64,000 bases of DNA from Bradyrhizobium sp. CER78 (GTDB taxonomy: Bacteria; Pseudomonadota; Alphaproteobacteria; Rhizobiales; Xanthobacteraceae), in NCBI RefSeq assembly GCF_029846235.1, contig NZ_JARVWP010000007.1:248001-312000 (forward strand), written 5' to 3'. Made by a program: the position numbers and the translations under genes. The notes beneath the pieces are model-generated. The model was not told the DNA's origin, made no database searches, and saw only the letters and a list, made by a program, of their open reading frames with translations. The number at the start of each line of letters is the position of its first letter. The stretch's first letter is position 1. Positions 36,632 to 48,493 of this stretch are shown here, piece after piece.

Positions 36632-36710
36632 CGTCATTCCGGGACGATGCGCAGCATCGAACCCGGAATCTCGAGGTTCCGGGTTCACGCTTCGCGTGCC
36701 CCGGAACGAC
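36632..36710. repeat. Palindromic intergenic repeat, copy B
   Basis: Second copy of the repeat at 26171-26251, starting CGTCATTCCGGGACGATGCG and ending CCCCGGAACGAC. It again fills a gap between convergent genes (pheA and the monooxygenase gene). Confidence 0.9.
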
Positions 36711-36718
36711 GACGATCA

Positions 36719-37747
36719 TTAGGCCGCCACCCGCTTGCCCAGCCCGAACGCCTCGGCGAGCAGACTGTAGGACTTCTTGCGCGCCGCATGGTCGTAAACC
36801 GCGGTGATCACCATCAGCTCGTCGGCCTGGCTCGCTGAGATCAGCGGCTGCAGCTTCGTCAGCACGGTCGCGGGGCTGCCGACGAAGAGCCGCGCGCGGT
36901 TGCGTGCGATCGAGGCGCGCTCGGCGTCGGTGTAGGGATAGGCCTCCGCCTCCTCGACACTTGGCAGCGGCAGATACTGGCCGCGGTCGCGGCGCAGCCG
37001 GTTGAGATCCATCGACATCGCGAGCCGCTCGGCTTCCGCATCGGTCTCCGCCGTGACGACGGCGACCGCGAGGATCGATTGCGGTGTCGCGCGCCAGCCC
37101 GACGGCTTGAAATGCGCCCGATAATTCGTCATCGCCGCAATTGCATCGTGAGTGGCGAAATGGTGCGCGAACGCAAAGCCCATCCCAACCTGCGCCGCAA
37201 GCTCGGCGGAATAGTCGCTCGAGCCGAGCAGCCAGATCGGGGGCAGCGGCGAATCATCCGGCATCGCCACGACATTGTTGTAGGGATGGCCGGCCGGGAA
37301 ATCGCGCGTCTCCCACAAGGTCAGCTCATGCAGCCGCTCGAGGAAATCATCGCCCTCGCGGCGATCGAGCCGGCTGCGCAACGCGTAAGCGGTCGCGCCA
37401 TCGGTGCCGGGCGCGCGGCCGAGGCCAAGGTCGATACGGCCGGGAAACAGCGCCTCCAGCATCTTGAAGCGCTCGGCGACCACGAGCGGCGCATGATTGG
37501 GCAGCATCACGCCGCCCGAGCCGACGCGGATGTGCTGCGTCACCGCCGCGATCTGCCCGATCATCAAATCGGGCGCCGGACTCGCGACCGAGGCGAGGTT
37601 GTGGTGCTCGGCGAGCCAGTAGCGGACGTAGCCGAGACCATCGACATGGCGCGCCAAATCGATGCTGTTGCGGAGTGCGGCGGCGGGCCTGGTGCCGGTG
37701 GTGACGACGGACAGGTCGAGGACGGAGAGCGGGATCATGCCCGACAA
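36719..37747 (-). CDS. LLM-class flavin-dependent monooxygenase (luciferase-like)
   Basis: 342 aa. Start MSGMIPLSVLDLSVV. The luciferase-like fold is clear from WLAEHHNLASVASPAPDLMI and RIDLGLGRAPGTDG; such enzymes use reduced FMN and oxygen. It belongs to the group with close resemblance to MsnO8-type oxidoreductases; the substrate is unknown. It is monocistronic and divergent from metF. Confidence 0.87.
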   Translation of the reverse strand: MSGMIPLSVLDLSVVTTGTRPAAALRNSIDLARHVDGLGYVRYWLAEHHNLASVASPAPDLMIGQIAAVTQHIRVGSGGVMLPNHAPLVVAERFKMLEALFPGRIDLGLGRAPGTDGATAYALRSRLDRREGDDFLERLHELTLWETRDFPAGHPYNNVVAMPDDSPLPPIWLLGSSDYSAELAAQVGMGFAFAHHFATHDAIAAMTNYRAHFKPSGWRATPQSILAVAVVTAETDAEAERLAMSMDLNRLRRDRGQYLPLPSVEEAEAYPYTDAERASIARNRARLFVGSPATVLTKLQPLISASQADELMVITAVYDHAARKKSYSLLAEAFGLGKRVAA

Positions 37748-38127
37748 CCTAGTGTGACGTCAGGAGGCGACAAAGAGCCTGGCTGCGCAGAGCAGTCCCG
37801 CACCCGAGAGCTGGTGGAGAGAGCAACAGGACTTGGGACGCAACAAGACGATTCATTGACACGCTACGCTGCCCACAATTCATTTCAGCGACCTCATTCG
37901 CTGCAGTTTCAAGTTTATTCTATATAATACAATGAATTAAATCATCTTCACGACAAGCCGCTCGTCGCCCATCATGCATGCCCTGCAGTCGATTTTTCTG
38001 GCTTCTGCGTCAATTATGGGCAATTTCCCATATCCGATGGGCTGTTTCGGCCCACCGGTTTCGCCTATCTTAGGGCCTCCATATCAGGCCGGACGTCGAC
38101 CCTCCAGTTGCGGAGCCCTTGCGTATC
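37748..38127. other. Divergent intergenic region upstream of metF
   Basis: About 380 bp, AT-richer in the centre. A perfect TATAAT at 37923-37928 and a TTGACA at 37856-37861 are visible, but they are not a pair (62 bp apart). A TATAAT-driven transcript would have a leader of about 190 nt before metF. Two small hairpins (37 nt covering 38017-38054: TGGG/CCCA and TGGGC/GCCCA) lie in that leader. I could not match it to a SAM, SAH or cobalamin riboswitch. Confidence 0.5.
37923..37928 (+). promoter_or_regulatory. Consensus -10 element, possible metF promoter
   Basis: Perfect TATAAT, 200 bp ahead of the metF ATG. No good -35 hexamer at 16-18 bp, so it may need an activator. Confidence 0.4.
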
Positions 38128-39042
38128 ATGACCGAGACCATTTCCTCCGTGCCGAACGGACAGCGCGCACCGAAAGCACCGAAAATCTCCTTCGAATTCT
38201 TCCCGCCGAAGACCGAGGAGATGGAGCGCAATCTCTGGGAGACCATCAACCGGCTGGCGCCGCTGACGCCGAACTTCGTCTCGGTGACCTACGGTGCCGG
38301 CGGCTCGACCCGCGAGCGCACCCATTCCACCATCACCCGCATCCTGCGCGAGACCGATCTGCTGCCGGCCGCGCACCTGACCTGTGTCAGCGCCTCGCGC
38401 AGCGAGATCGACGAGATCGTCGATCGCTACCATGAGGTCGGCGTCCGCCACATCGTCGCGCTGCGCGGCGATCCGCCGGGCGGCATCGGCACGCCCTACT
38501 TCACCCATCCCGACGGCTACCAGAGCTCGGCCGAGCTCGTCGCCGGGATCAAGAGGCGCCACGCCGACATCGAGATCTCGGTGTCCGCCTATCCGGAGAA
38601 GCATCCGGAAGCCGCCGACTTCGACACCGACATCGACACGCTGAAGGCCAAGGTCGACGCCGGTGCGACGCGCGCGATCACCCAGGTATTCTTCGACAAC
38701 GACCTCTACCATCGCTATGTCGACAGGGTCCGGGCGCGCGGCATCGAGATTCCGATCGTGCCGGGCATCATGCCGATGCACAATTTCAAGCAGGCGCGCA
38801 ATTTCGTCACCCGCGCCGGCACCAGCGTGCCCGATTGGCTCGCCGAGAAGTTCGAAGGCCTCGACAACGACGCCGAGACCCGCAAGCTGGTGGCGGCAAC
38901 CGTCGCCGCCGGCCAAGTGCAGAAGCTGTTCAAGCACGGCGTCGACACCTTCCACTTCTACACCATGAACCGCGCGGACCTCGTGTTCGCGATCAGCCAT
39001 CTGCTCGGCATCCGGCCGAACGGTGCCCAGAAAGCTGCCTGA
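38128..39042 (+). CDS. metF: Methylenetetrahydrofolate reductase MetF
   Basis: 304 aa FAD enzyme that makes 5-methyltetrahydrofolate for methionine synthesis. ATG at 38128; a TTG at 38119 is possible but unlikely. Conserved: ISFEFFPPKTEEMERNLWE, VSVTYGAGGSTRERT, HLTCVSASRSEIDE and RGDPPGG. The stop is one base before the metH ATG, so metF and metH form an operon and its product feeds MetH directly. Confidence 0.95.
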   Translation: MTETISSVPNGQRAPKAPKISFEFFPPKTEEMERNLWETINRLAPLTPNFVSVTYGAGGSTRERTHSTITRILRETDLLPAAHLTCVSASRSEIDEIVDRYHEVGVRHIVALRGDPPGGIGTPYFTHPDGYQSSAELVAGIKRRHADIEISVSAYPEKHPEAADFDTDIDTLKAKVDAGATRAITQVFFDNDLYHRYVDRVRARGIEIPIVPGIMPMHNFKQARNFVTRAGTSVPDWLAEKFEGLDNDAETRKLVAATVAAGQVQKLFKHGVDTFHFYTMNRADLVFAISHLLGIRPNGAQKAA

Positions 39043-39043
39043 C

Positions 39044-42898
<3,855 letters not shown>

Positions 42899-42904
42899 GC
42901 CTTT

Positions 42905-43040
42905 CTTCCCCCTTGTGGGAGAAGGTGTCGCGGACGAAGTCCGCGACGGATGAGGTGTCTCTATCCGCGGAGACAGACCCCTCACCCGTCCGCGATGCTC
43001 TGCATCGCGTCCACCCTCTCCCACAAGGGGAGAGGGGAAG
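42905..43040. repeat. Long palindromic repeat downstream of metH
   Basis: About 136 bp with perfect 14-bp ends (CCCCTTGTGGGAGA and its complement TCTCCCACAAGGGG) and two internal hairpins (TCGCGGAC/GTCCGCGA; CGCGATGC/GCATCGCG). It resembles the CTCTCCC-ACAAGGGG intergenic repeats frequent in Bradyrhizobium. It ends 21 bp before the GST-like start and probably separates that gene from metH. Confidence 0.85.
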
Positions 43041-43060
43041 AAATGCGGAGTGGCCTCACC

Positions 43061-43720
43061 ATGCAGTTCTTCTCCTTCTGGCGATCGCTGGCAAGCTTTC
43101 GGGTGCGGATCGCGCTCAACCTCAAGGGCGTGCCGGCCGATGTTGTGTTCGTTGATCTCGATGCCGATGCGCATCGCGCGGATGCCTTTCGCAAGATCAA
43201 TCCGCAGATGGCGCTGCCGGCGCTGGTGACGGACGACGGCACCGTGCTGTTCCAGTCGCTCGCGATCATCGACTATATCGACGAGACTTTTCCGAGCCCG
43301 CCGCTGCTGCCATCGGATGCGCTCGGGCGCGCCCGGGTGCGCGGGCTGGCGCTGATGGTCGCCTGCGAGGGCCATCCATTGCTGACGCCGCGGGTACGCC
43401 GCTATCTCGACCGCGAGCTCGATTTGCGCGACAGCCAGCAGAGCGCCTGGCGGCGGCACTGGACGGTCGAGACGCTGGCGGCACTCGAGGGCCACCTCGC
43501 CGGCCACAAGGCGACCGGCCAGTTCTGCCACGGCGATACGCCGACCATCGCCGACATCTGCCTGGTCGGCCACGTCACCGCGGCGATCAATCAGCAGATC
43601 AGCCTGTCGCCCTGGCCGACCGTGAAGCGCATCCACGAGACCGCGATGGCACTGCCGGCATTCGCCAAGGCGCATCCCTCGGCGCAGCCGGATACGCCGG
43701 AGGCGATGCGGGCGAAGTAG
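43061..43720 (+). CDS. Glutathione S-transferase, maleylacetoacetate isomerase-like
   Basis: 219 aa from ATG 43061 (MQFFSFWRSLAS); an ATG at 43043 adds six residues. The Ser-containing N-terminal motif RSLASFRVRIALNLKGVP is typical of zeta-class GST/MaiA, and NPQMALPALVTDDGTVLFQS is the glutathione-binding region. MaiA isomerises maleylacetoacetate in tyrosine breakdown, but no pathway partners are nearby, so the substrate is not certain. Confidence 0.85.
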   Translation: MQFFSFWRSLASFRVRIALNLKGVPADVVFVDLDADAHRADAFRKINPQMALPALVTDDGTVLFQSLAIIDYIDETFPSPPLLPSDALGRARVRGLALMVACEGHPLLTPRVRRYLDRELDLRDSQQSAWRRHWTVETLAALEGHLAGHKATGQFCHGDTPTIADICLVGHVTAAINQQISLSPWPTVKRIHETAMALPAFAKAHPSAQPDTPEAMRAK

Positions 43721-43760
43721 GCGCACGACGCGCCGCTGTCGCGCGCGGTCCCCTCTAAGG

Positions 43761-43882
43761 GTCGTCCCGGCGAAAGCCGGGACCCATAACCACAGGGTTC
43801 GGTTGTGAACGGGATCGTGGCCCCAGCGTCGCGCAACAACCAATATTCGGGGTAATGGGTCCTGGCTTTCGCCAGGGCGACG
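43761..43882. repeat. Palindromic repeat with GGCGAAAGCC arms
   Basis: The left arm GTCGTCCCGGCGAAAGCCGG (continuing GACCCAT) at 43761-43787 is inverted at 43855-43882 with a few mismatches. Each arm also folds into its own small hairpin. Typical high-copy intergenic element of Bradyrhizobium-like genomes. Confidence 0.85.
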
Positions 43883-43920
43883 CGGTGGATGGTTCTCGAT
43901 TCACGATGTCAAACACGCGC

Positions 43921-44024
43921 TGTCACCACCCGCGCATGCGGGCGATCCAGTATTCCAGAGGCAGCAGTGCTTGAGCCGAGAGGCCGCGGCGTACTGGATC
44001 GCCCGGTCGAGCCGGGCGATGACA
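43921..44024. repeat. Palindromic repeat with CGGGCGATCCAGTA arms
   Basis: A perfect 14-bp inverted repeat (43939-43952 and 43992-44005) lies inside longer imperfect arms that begin TGTCA and end TGACA. A different family from the neighbouring element. Confidence 0.85.
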
Positions 44025-44080
44025 GCGCGGATGGAGGCGCAGCTTTGCGTTCTCGCGACACGAATCGTCGGAGCTTTGCT

Positions 44081-45169
44081 TTATCCACCGGCACCGCTCT
44101 CCGCGTTCCGAGCAATGCGATCCCGGACCGTCCGCGCGATCGCGGCCGGCGCCTCGTCGGGGATCGCAAAGCACGAGCTCGCGTTGATCTCACAGAGCAC
44201 GTAGGTGTCGGCACCGTCAGCATCGCGCGGGCCGTAGAGGAGGTCCGCATCCCAGATCACCGGCAGCGACGCTTCGTCGATCACCAGCGTCTCCATCAGC
44301 TGCGGAATCCATTCGTCCTCCATCAAGCGTCGCAGCGCCTGGAATCGCCGCGCATCGGGGCCGTGCATGATGCGCGGGCCGGGCTGGGCTTGCGGTGAAT
44401 CCGGGCCTTCCGGAGGCGGTGGGATCAAGGCCTTGACCAGCTGGTGTCCGAACCCTGCGACCTTCGAGCCGCTGACATAGCAACGGATCATGCCCTCGGG
44501 CAGGCGCGGCTGGAATGGCTGATCGATGATACAGCCGCCCCAGCCGAAATACGGCTCGCAGCGCGCCATGAAGGCCTCCAGCGGCATCTTCTCAGGCTGG
44601 CTGCCGCGCAGCGCGTGCAGCACGCGCACCGTCGCATTCGGCAAGGCTTCCACCTTCCAGACGCCCTGCCCGCCATTGCCGCGGTTCTGCTTGAGGACGC
44701 GCGGACCGGCCGCGCGAAGCCGCGGCGGGAATTCGGCGCGGAAAGCATCGGCCGTGGCGTATCGATGCGTGTCGGCGCCCCAGCTGAGGTGACGCGTGCG
44801 ATGGAGCACCTCCTTGACGCCCATCTTCAGGATGACGTCAGGATGGGCGCTGACCCATGGACGTCTCGCCGCGACCTCGCGCAGCAGCGGATCGAGCGCC
44901 GCCCGCGTCTTGCCCTGGTGGATCGGATCGACCCAGACCAGGACGCCGTCCATGGTCAGCAGCTGGTCGCGGACGAGATCGGCGAACGTCTCGTCATAGA
45001 CGACGGGCAGGGCCTCGATGCCGGCGGCATCGAGCGCTTCGAAGACGCGAACGAAACGGCTGTTCTGCGGCGTCGCCTCGCGGCGCGACGCGGCATCGCC
45101 ACGCCACAGGATCGCGATCCTGGAACGGCGATTTTCGGAACGAAGAAATGTGTGTGGTTCGGTGTCCAT
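44081..45169 (-). CDS. Cj0069-family ATP-grasp-like protein
   Basis: 362 aa, no signal peptide or membrane helix. It looks like an ATP-grasp fold: a central Lys/Gly-rich stretch GPRVLKQNRGNGGQGVWKVE resembles the ATP-binding loop, and near the C-terminus DADLLYGPRDADG and YVLCEINASSCFAI resemble the metal-binding end (E-x-N). I assign it to the Cj0069-type family by overall pattern; no reaction is established. It is monocistronic, facing the repeat region, and next to the rcn operon without obvious link. Confidence 0.65.
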   Translation of the reverse strand: MDTEPHTFLRSENRRSRIAILWRGDAASRREATPQNSRFVRVFEALDAAGIEALPVVYDETFADLVRDQLLTMDGVLVWVDPIHQGKTRAALDPLLREVAARRPWVSAHPDVILKMGVKEVLHRTRHLSWGADTHRYATADAFRAEFPPRLRAAGPRVLKQNRGNGGQGVWKVEALPNATVRVLHALRGSQPEKMPLEAFMARCEPYFGWGGCIIDQPFQPRLPEGMIRCYVSGSKVAGFGHQLVKALIPPPPEGPDSPQAQPGPRIMHGPDARRFQALRRLMEDEWIPQLMETLVIDEASLPVIWDADLLYGPRDADGADTYVLCEINASSCFAIPDEAPAAIARTVRDRIARNAESGAGG

Positions 45170-45290
45170 ATCAAAGCTCCACGACGGTTGATGTCGCGCA
45201 GAGCTTGGACCGAAGTCTCACGGGGAGTCTGCCTGTCCCCGTGGCAGCGACTCTAGACGACTTCGCGCAGGTTTCAAGATCGACGTGGGA

Positions 45291-46376
45291 TCACGCCATG
45301 ATCCCGTGCAGCCCCAGCCAGCCGGTATAGAGGCCGACCAGCACGATCAGCGCGGCCGACACGTAAGGCGCGCGCTGCGCGAATCGGCTGAAGCCGCCCC
45401 AGTGCCGCTCGATATGGCGAAGGCTGAGCGCGGCAGCGACCCCCGCGGAGACCATGGTGATGGCAAGCCCGATGCCGAAGCAGAGCACCAGCACGAAGCC
45501 GAGGCTGAACTGCTTGAGCTGAAGGCAGAGCAGCAGCACGGTGATCGCCGCCGGGCACGGGATGAGCCCACCGGTCAAACCGAACAGGATGATCTGCCAC
45601 GTCGTGACTGTGCGTCCGGCAAAGCGCTTGCGGATGTCGGCCGCGTGCGCACGCGCATGCTCGTCGTCCGTCTCGCCGAGGTTCATATGCGCATGGTCGT
45701 GCTCTTCGAACAGAACTTCCGCGAAGTCTGCCCGAACCGACACGCGTGCCTTGAATTCATGCGGCTCCGGAATTTCATCGATGCTTTCCAGATAGCCGTT
45801 CTGCTCGGCGAAACGAAAATGTTGCTCGCTGCCGTCGGGGCGGATCGTCACGACATCGACCTCGCCGGCCGCCGGCAGCGCCCCGGCCTCGCTCCGCAAC
45901 CGCCAGCGCGGCGGCACGCCATCCTCGAAGACTTCGAGCGACAGCGGCTGCCCGGCCAGGGTCAATTGGCGCGTTTCGTCGTGATGATGGTGATCATGAT
46001 CGTGATCATGGTGATGATCGTGCTCGGAGGTCTGCTCGCGCCAGGTGCGCCAGGCCATCCACGCCGCGATCGCGATGATGATGACCGCCGAGGCCAGTTG
46101 CAGATAGGCTTCGCTGCGTTCGCCGGACCATTGCTGGCCGAAATGCAGGCCCGCCAGCGCGACGATCCAGACGATCGCGGTGTGCGAGATTGTCGCCGAT
46201 AGGCCGAGCAGCACCGCCTGCACCACCGTGCCGCGGATCGCGACGATGAAGGCCGCCATCATCGTCTTGGAGTGGCCGGGCTCGAGACCGTGCAGTGAGC
46301 CGAGCAGGATCGCACTGGGGATGAACAGCCATGCATGCGCGCTGCTCTGCTGCAGCAACTGAGACAAATCGGTCAT
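45291..46376 (-). CDS. rcnA: Nickel/cobalt efflux protein RcnA
   Basis: 361-aa inner-membrane metal exporter. Start MTDLSQLLQQSS; first helix contains LLGSLHGLEPGHSKTMMAAF, the NicO/RcnA signature with metal-binding His. A cytoplasmic loop at about residues 119-132 is almost all His and Asp, typical for RcnA. Further helices contain TGGLIPCPAAITVLLL. It is 22 bp downstream of rcnR and thus derepressed when RcnR binds nickel or cobalt. Confidence 0.93.
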   Translation of the reverse strand: MTDLSQLLQQSSAHAWLFIPSAILLGSLHGLEPGHSKTMMAAFIVAIRGTVVQAVLLGLSATISHTAIVWIVALAGLHFGQQWSGERSEAYLQLASAVIIIAIAAWMAWRTWREQTSEHDHHHDHDHDHHHHDETRQLTLAGQPLSLEVFEDGVPPRWRLRSEAGALPAAGEVDVVTIRPDGSEQHFRFAEQNGYLESIDEIPEPHEFKARVSVRADFAEVLFEEHDHAHMNLGETDDEHARAHAADIRKRFAGRTVTTWQIILFGLTGGLIPCPAAITVLLLCLQLKQFSLGFVLVLCFGIGLAITMVSAGVAAALSLRHIERHWGGFSRFAQRAPYVSAALIVLVGLYTGWLGLHGIMA

Positions 46377-46398
46377 AGGCTTCGCTTCAGCACGGGCG

Positions 46399-46677
46399 TT
46401 ACTTCAAATAGGTACGAACGACGTCGATCAGATCGGCGGCGCCCTGGGCCTTCTCGGGATCCTTTTCCCGCGAGGGATCCACGACGTGATGGCGGATGTG
46501 ATCCTCGAGCAATTCAGCGGTGAGACCGTTGATAGCGCCGCGAACCGAGGCCACCAGCATCAGCACGTCGGCACAGCCGATCTCGGATTCCAGGGCCCGC
46601 TCGACGGCCTCCAACTGACCCTTGATGCGGCGGACCCGGCCGACAAGCTTGGACTTGTGCTTGATGGTGTGCGACAT
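46399..46677 (-). CDS. rcnR: Nickel/cobalt-responsive repressor RcnR
   Basis: 92-aa all-helical DUF156 (CsoR/RcnR) repressor. With the ATG at 46677 (MSHTIKHKSK), the residues that bind metal in E. coli RcnR occur at the same numbers: His3, Cys35, His60 and His64. An upstream ATG at 46683 would add two residues and shift the N-terminal ligand, so 46677 is preferred. The predicted transcription start coincides with this ATG, implying a leaderless mRNA. It controls itself and rcnA. Confidence 0.94.
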   Translation of the reverse strand: MSHTIKHKSKLVGRVRRIKGQLEAVERALESEIGCADVLMLVASVRGAINGLTAELLEDHIRHHVVDPSREKDPEKAQGAADLIDVVRTYLK

Positions 46678-46683
46678 GATCAT

Positions 46684-46712
46684 AATATAGGGGGGTACCC
46701 TATATTGGTCAA
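46684..46712 (-). promoter_or_regulatory. Promoter of rcnR-rcnA
   Basis: On the minus strand TTGACC (46712-46707), 17-bp spacer, TATATT (46689-46684). The predicted +1 is at 46677, the A of the rcnR ATG. Strong promoter by sequence. Confidence 0.8.
46685..46705. promoter_or_regulatory. RcnR operator overlapping the promoter
   Basis: ATATAGGG-GGGTA-CCCTATAT, a perfect 8-bp dyad containing a G/C tract flanked by AT arms, like RcnR-family sites (TACT-G6-N-AGTA in E. coli). It covers the spacer and -10, so bound RcnR would block RNA polymerase. Confidence 0.8.
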
Positions 46713-46827
46713 TAGCGCTGTCGGCTCATCTCAGCGGAATCCGCAATGTCACAGGCCGAACTCAACGCTGTGATTGTTCCTGTCATAATTGCTGAATTCT
46801 TGGTGATCCGCCGATCGGGCTGTGTGG

Positions 46828-46856
46828 TTGACAGCAACGCGTATTGGTCTTCTATT
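46828..46856 (+). promoter_or_regulatory. Probable promoter of the chromate/redox operon
   Basis: TTGACA (46828-46833), 17-bp spacer, TCTATT (46851-46856). Initiation near 46863 places a small hairpin (CGGGGA/TCCCCG, 46864-46884) at the 5' end of a leader of about 68 nt. Confidence 0.6.
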
Positions 46857-46930
46857 GACGGCACGGGGATGTGCGATCTCCCCGCGAGGCGACATGCCCA
46901 AGAATCGCGTCCTGTCACCAAGGGCGCACC

Positions 46931-47749
46931 ATGTCATCATACACATCAATCTCATCCGAAAAATTGTCTCGTCTCATCGGTACCGCCAAGGCGCCGACGC
47001 TCGTCGACGTTCGCATCGATGAAGACTTCACCGCCGATCCGCGCCTGATCCCGGGCGCCATCAGGCTTTCGCATCTCGACGTCCAGGACTGGGCTTCCGG
47101 CCTCAGCGGTCAGTCCGTGGTCGTGATCTGTCAAACGGGACAGAAGCTCAGCGAAGGCACCGCCGCCTGGCTGCGGTGCGGCAACATCGCGGCGGAAGTT
47201 CTCGAGGGCGGCCACCTCGCGTGGCGGGAGGCAGAGCTTCCCACTGTGCCCGCGGACAAAATTCCGAAACGCGACGGCCGCGGCCGCACCGTCTGGGTGA
47301 CGCGATCGCGGCCGAAGATCGACCGCATCGCCTGTCCGTGGCTGATCCGCCGCTTCGTCGATCCCGCGGCCGTGTTCCTGTTCGTGACCTCAGCGGAAGT
47401 CGAGGCCGTCGCCGAACGCTTCGACGCGACGCCGTTCGACATCGAGAACGTGTTCTGGAGCCATCGCGGAGAGCTTTGCACATTCGATGTGATGATCCAG
47501 GAATTCGGCCTCTCGACGCCGGCGCTCAAGCGGCTGGCGACGATGGTGCGGGCGGCGGATACCGCGCGGCTCGATCTGTCGCCCGAGGCGCCCGGATTAC
47601 TCGCGGCCTCGCTCGGCCTGTCGCGCATGTTCGACGACGACCTCGAACAGTTGAGCGCCGGCCTCTTGCTCTACGACGCCTTCTATCGCTGGTGCCGCGA
47701 CGCGACCAAAGAGACGCACAACTGGCCGACCAGCAAGGTGAAGCCGTAA
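46931..47749 (+). CDS. Rhodanese-ChrB fusion, chromate resistance protein
   Basis: 272 aa from ATG 46931. Residues 1-100 form a rhodanese domain; the active-site loop VVVICQTGQKLSEG puts the catalytic Cys at 67. Residues about 120-265 match the C-terminal ChrB (Chrome_Resist) domain: VWVTRSRPKIDRIACPWLIR and FDATPFDIENVFWSHRGE. Classical ChrB has a different N-terminus and acts as a chromate-responsive regulator; this version lacks that part, so DNA binding is doubtful. First gene of the operon that ends with chrA. Confidence 0.85.
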   Translation: MSSYTSISSEKLSRLIGTAKAPTLVDVRIDEDFTADPRLIPGAIRLSHLDVQDWASGLSGQSVVVICQTGQKLSEGTAAWLRCGNIAAEVLEGGHLAWREAELPTVPADKIPKRDGRGRTVWVTRSRPKIDRIACPWLIRRFVDPAAVFLFVTSAEVEAVAERFDATPFDIENVFWSHRGELCTFDVMIQEFGLSTPALKRLATMVRAADTARLDLSPEAPGLLAASLGLSRMFDDDLEQLSAGLLLYDAFYRWCRDATKETHNWPTSKVKP

Positions 47750-47833
47750 CCGGCTTTCCGGCCAATGCAGAGGCGCGCGGAAATCGCGCCTCTGGACCAC
47801 CTGGGGCAGGACAACACAACCAGGAGGACAGCC

Positions 47834-48067
47834 ATGCCGAAGCAGAAACTCCTTCACCTGATTGTTGCCTTCGCGATCGCGGGTGCCGCGATGCCCGCTC
47901 GCGCACTGACGCAGGACGAGCTTGTCGCGAAACTCCAGGCCGTCGGCTACGCGAGCATTAGCGACGTCAAGTCGACGGCCGAAGGCATCACGGCGAAGGC
48001 GATGAAGAACGGCAAGCCTGTGAGGCTCGTGATCGACAGCAGCGGCCAGGTCAGGGAGCAGGACTGA
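47834..48067 (+). CDS. Small periplasmic PepSY-like protein
   Basis: 77 aa with a CAGGAGGA ribosome-binding site. Signal peptide IVAFAIAGAAMPARA, then about 50 residues resembling one PepSY-like unit: LTQDELVAKLQAVGYASI, then SDVKSTAEGITAKAMKNG. No Cys or catalytic residues. PepSY-like modules are often inhibitory or sensory; its role in the chr operon is unknown. 84 bp after the rhodanese-ChrB gene. Confidence 0.72.
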   Translation: MPKQKLLHLIVAFAIAGAAMPARALTQDELVAKLQAVGYASISDVKSTAEGITAKAMKNGKPVRLVIDSSGQVREQD

Positions 48068-48115
48068 GGCCCTGTACCGCGCAAGCCGTCAAACCAATGC
48101 GATGGAGTGATAATC

Positions 48116-48448
48116 ATGATGAGAACAAGTGTAGTCCTGTGCCTGACCGTCCTGTGGTCGGGCACGATCCTCGCGGCACCGGGCGGCGTCAGTGAGGAGC
48201 AGCAAACCGCTGTCACCTTGCAGGCGGCAATTGTTCCTTCGCCGGCAAGCGAGACGCTGCGCGGCGTGGTCGACAGCGTCGATGAGCGCAACGACACACT
48301 GATGGTACGCCTGTCGGCGGGCAGGACCGAGCCATTCAAGGTTCAGGACGGCTTGATCTTCAACGCCGTCCGCTTCGGCGATCCCGTCGAAATCTCGGTG
48401 CAGACCATCTCCGGGTTCCGCACCATCGTCGGGCTCTCGAAGGAATAG
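48116..48448 (+). CDS. Small exported protein of unknown function
   Basis: 110 aa; ATG 48116 with GGAG 8 nt upstream. A clear signal peptide (VVLCLTVLWSGTILAAPGG) precedes a small beta-rich domain (LRGVVDSVDERNDTLMVRLS then VEISVQTISGFRTIVGL) that could be an OB-like fold. I do not recognise a named family. Its place between the PepSY-like and DUF1259 genes suggests a periplasmic part of the same system. Confidence 0.65.
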   Translation: MMRTSVVLCLTVLWSGTILAAPGGVSEEQQTAVTLQAAIVPSPASETLRGVVDSVDERNDTLMVRLSAGRTEPFKVQDGLIFNAVRFGDPVEISVQTISGFRTIVGLSKE

Positions 48449-48493
48449 AGCCGCGATCTGAAGCATCAAATCCAGGTTCAAGGGAGGAATCCA

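Larger units (their letters stand above)
43721..44080. other. Gene-free region packed with palindromic repeats
   Basis: 360 bp between the convergent GST-like and ATP-grasp-like genes. It consists mainly of two palindromic elements (43761-43882 and 43921-44024). I see no gene in it. Confidence 0.75.

Noticed and set aside
37935..38118. SAM, SAH or cobalamin riboswitch before metF
   Set aside because: I could not align any conserved core to these classes by eye; only two small hairpins are seen.
45973..46025. Tandem repeat of GATGATCAT-like units
   Set aside because: It encodes the His/Asp-rich metal loop of RcnA, so it is protein-driven and not a separate repeat element.
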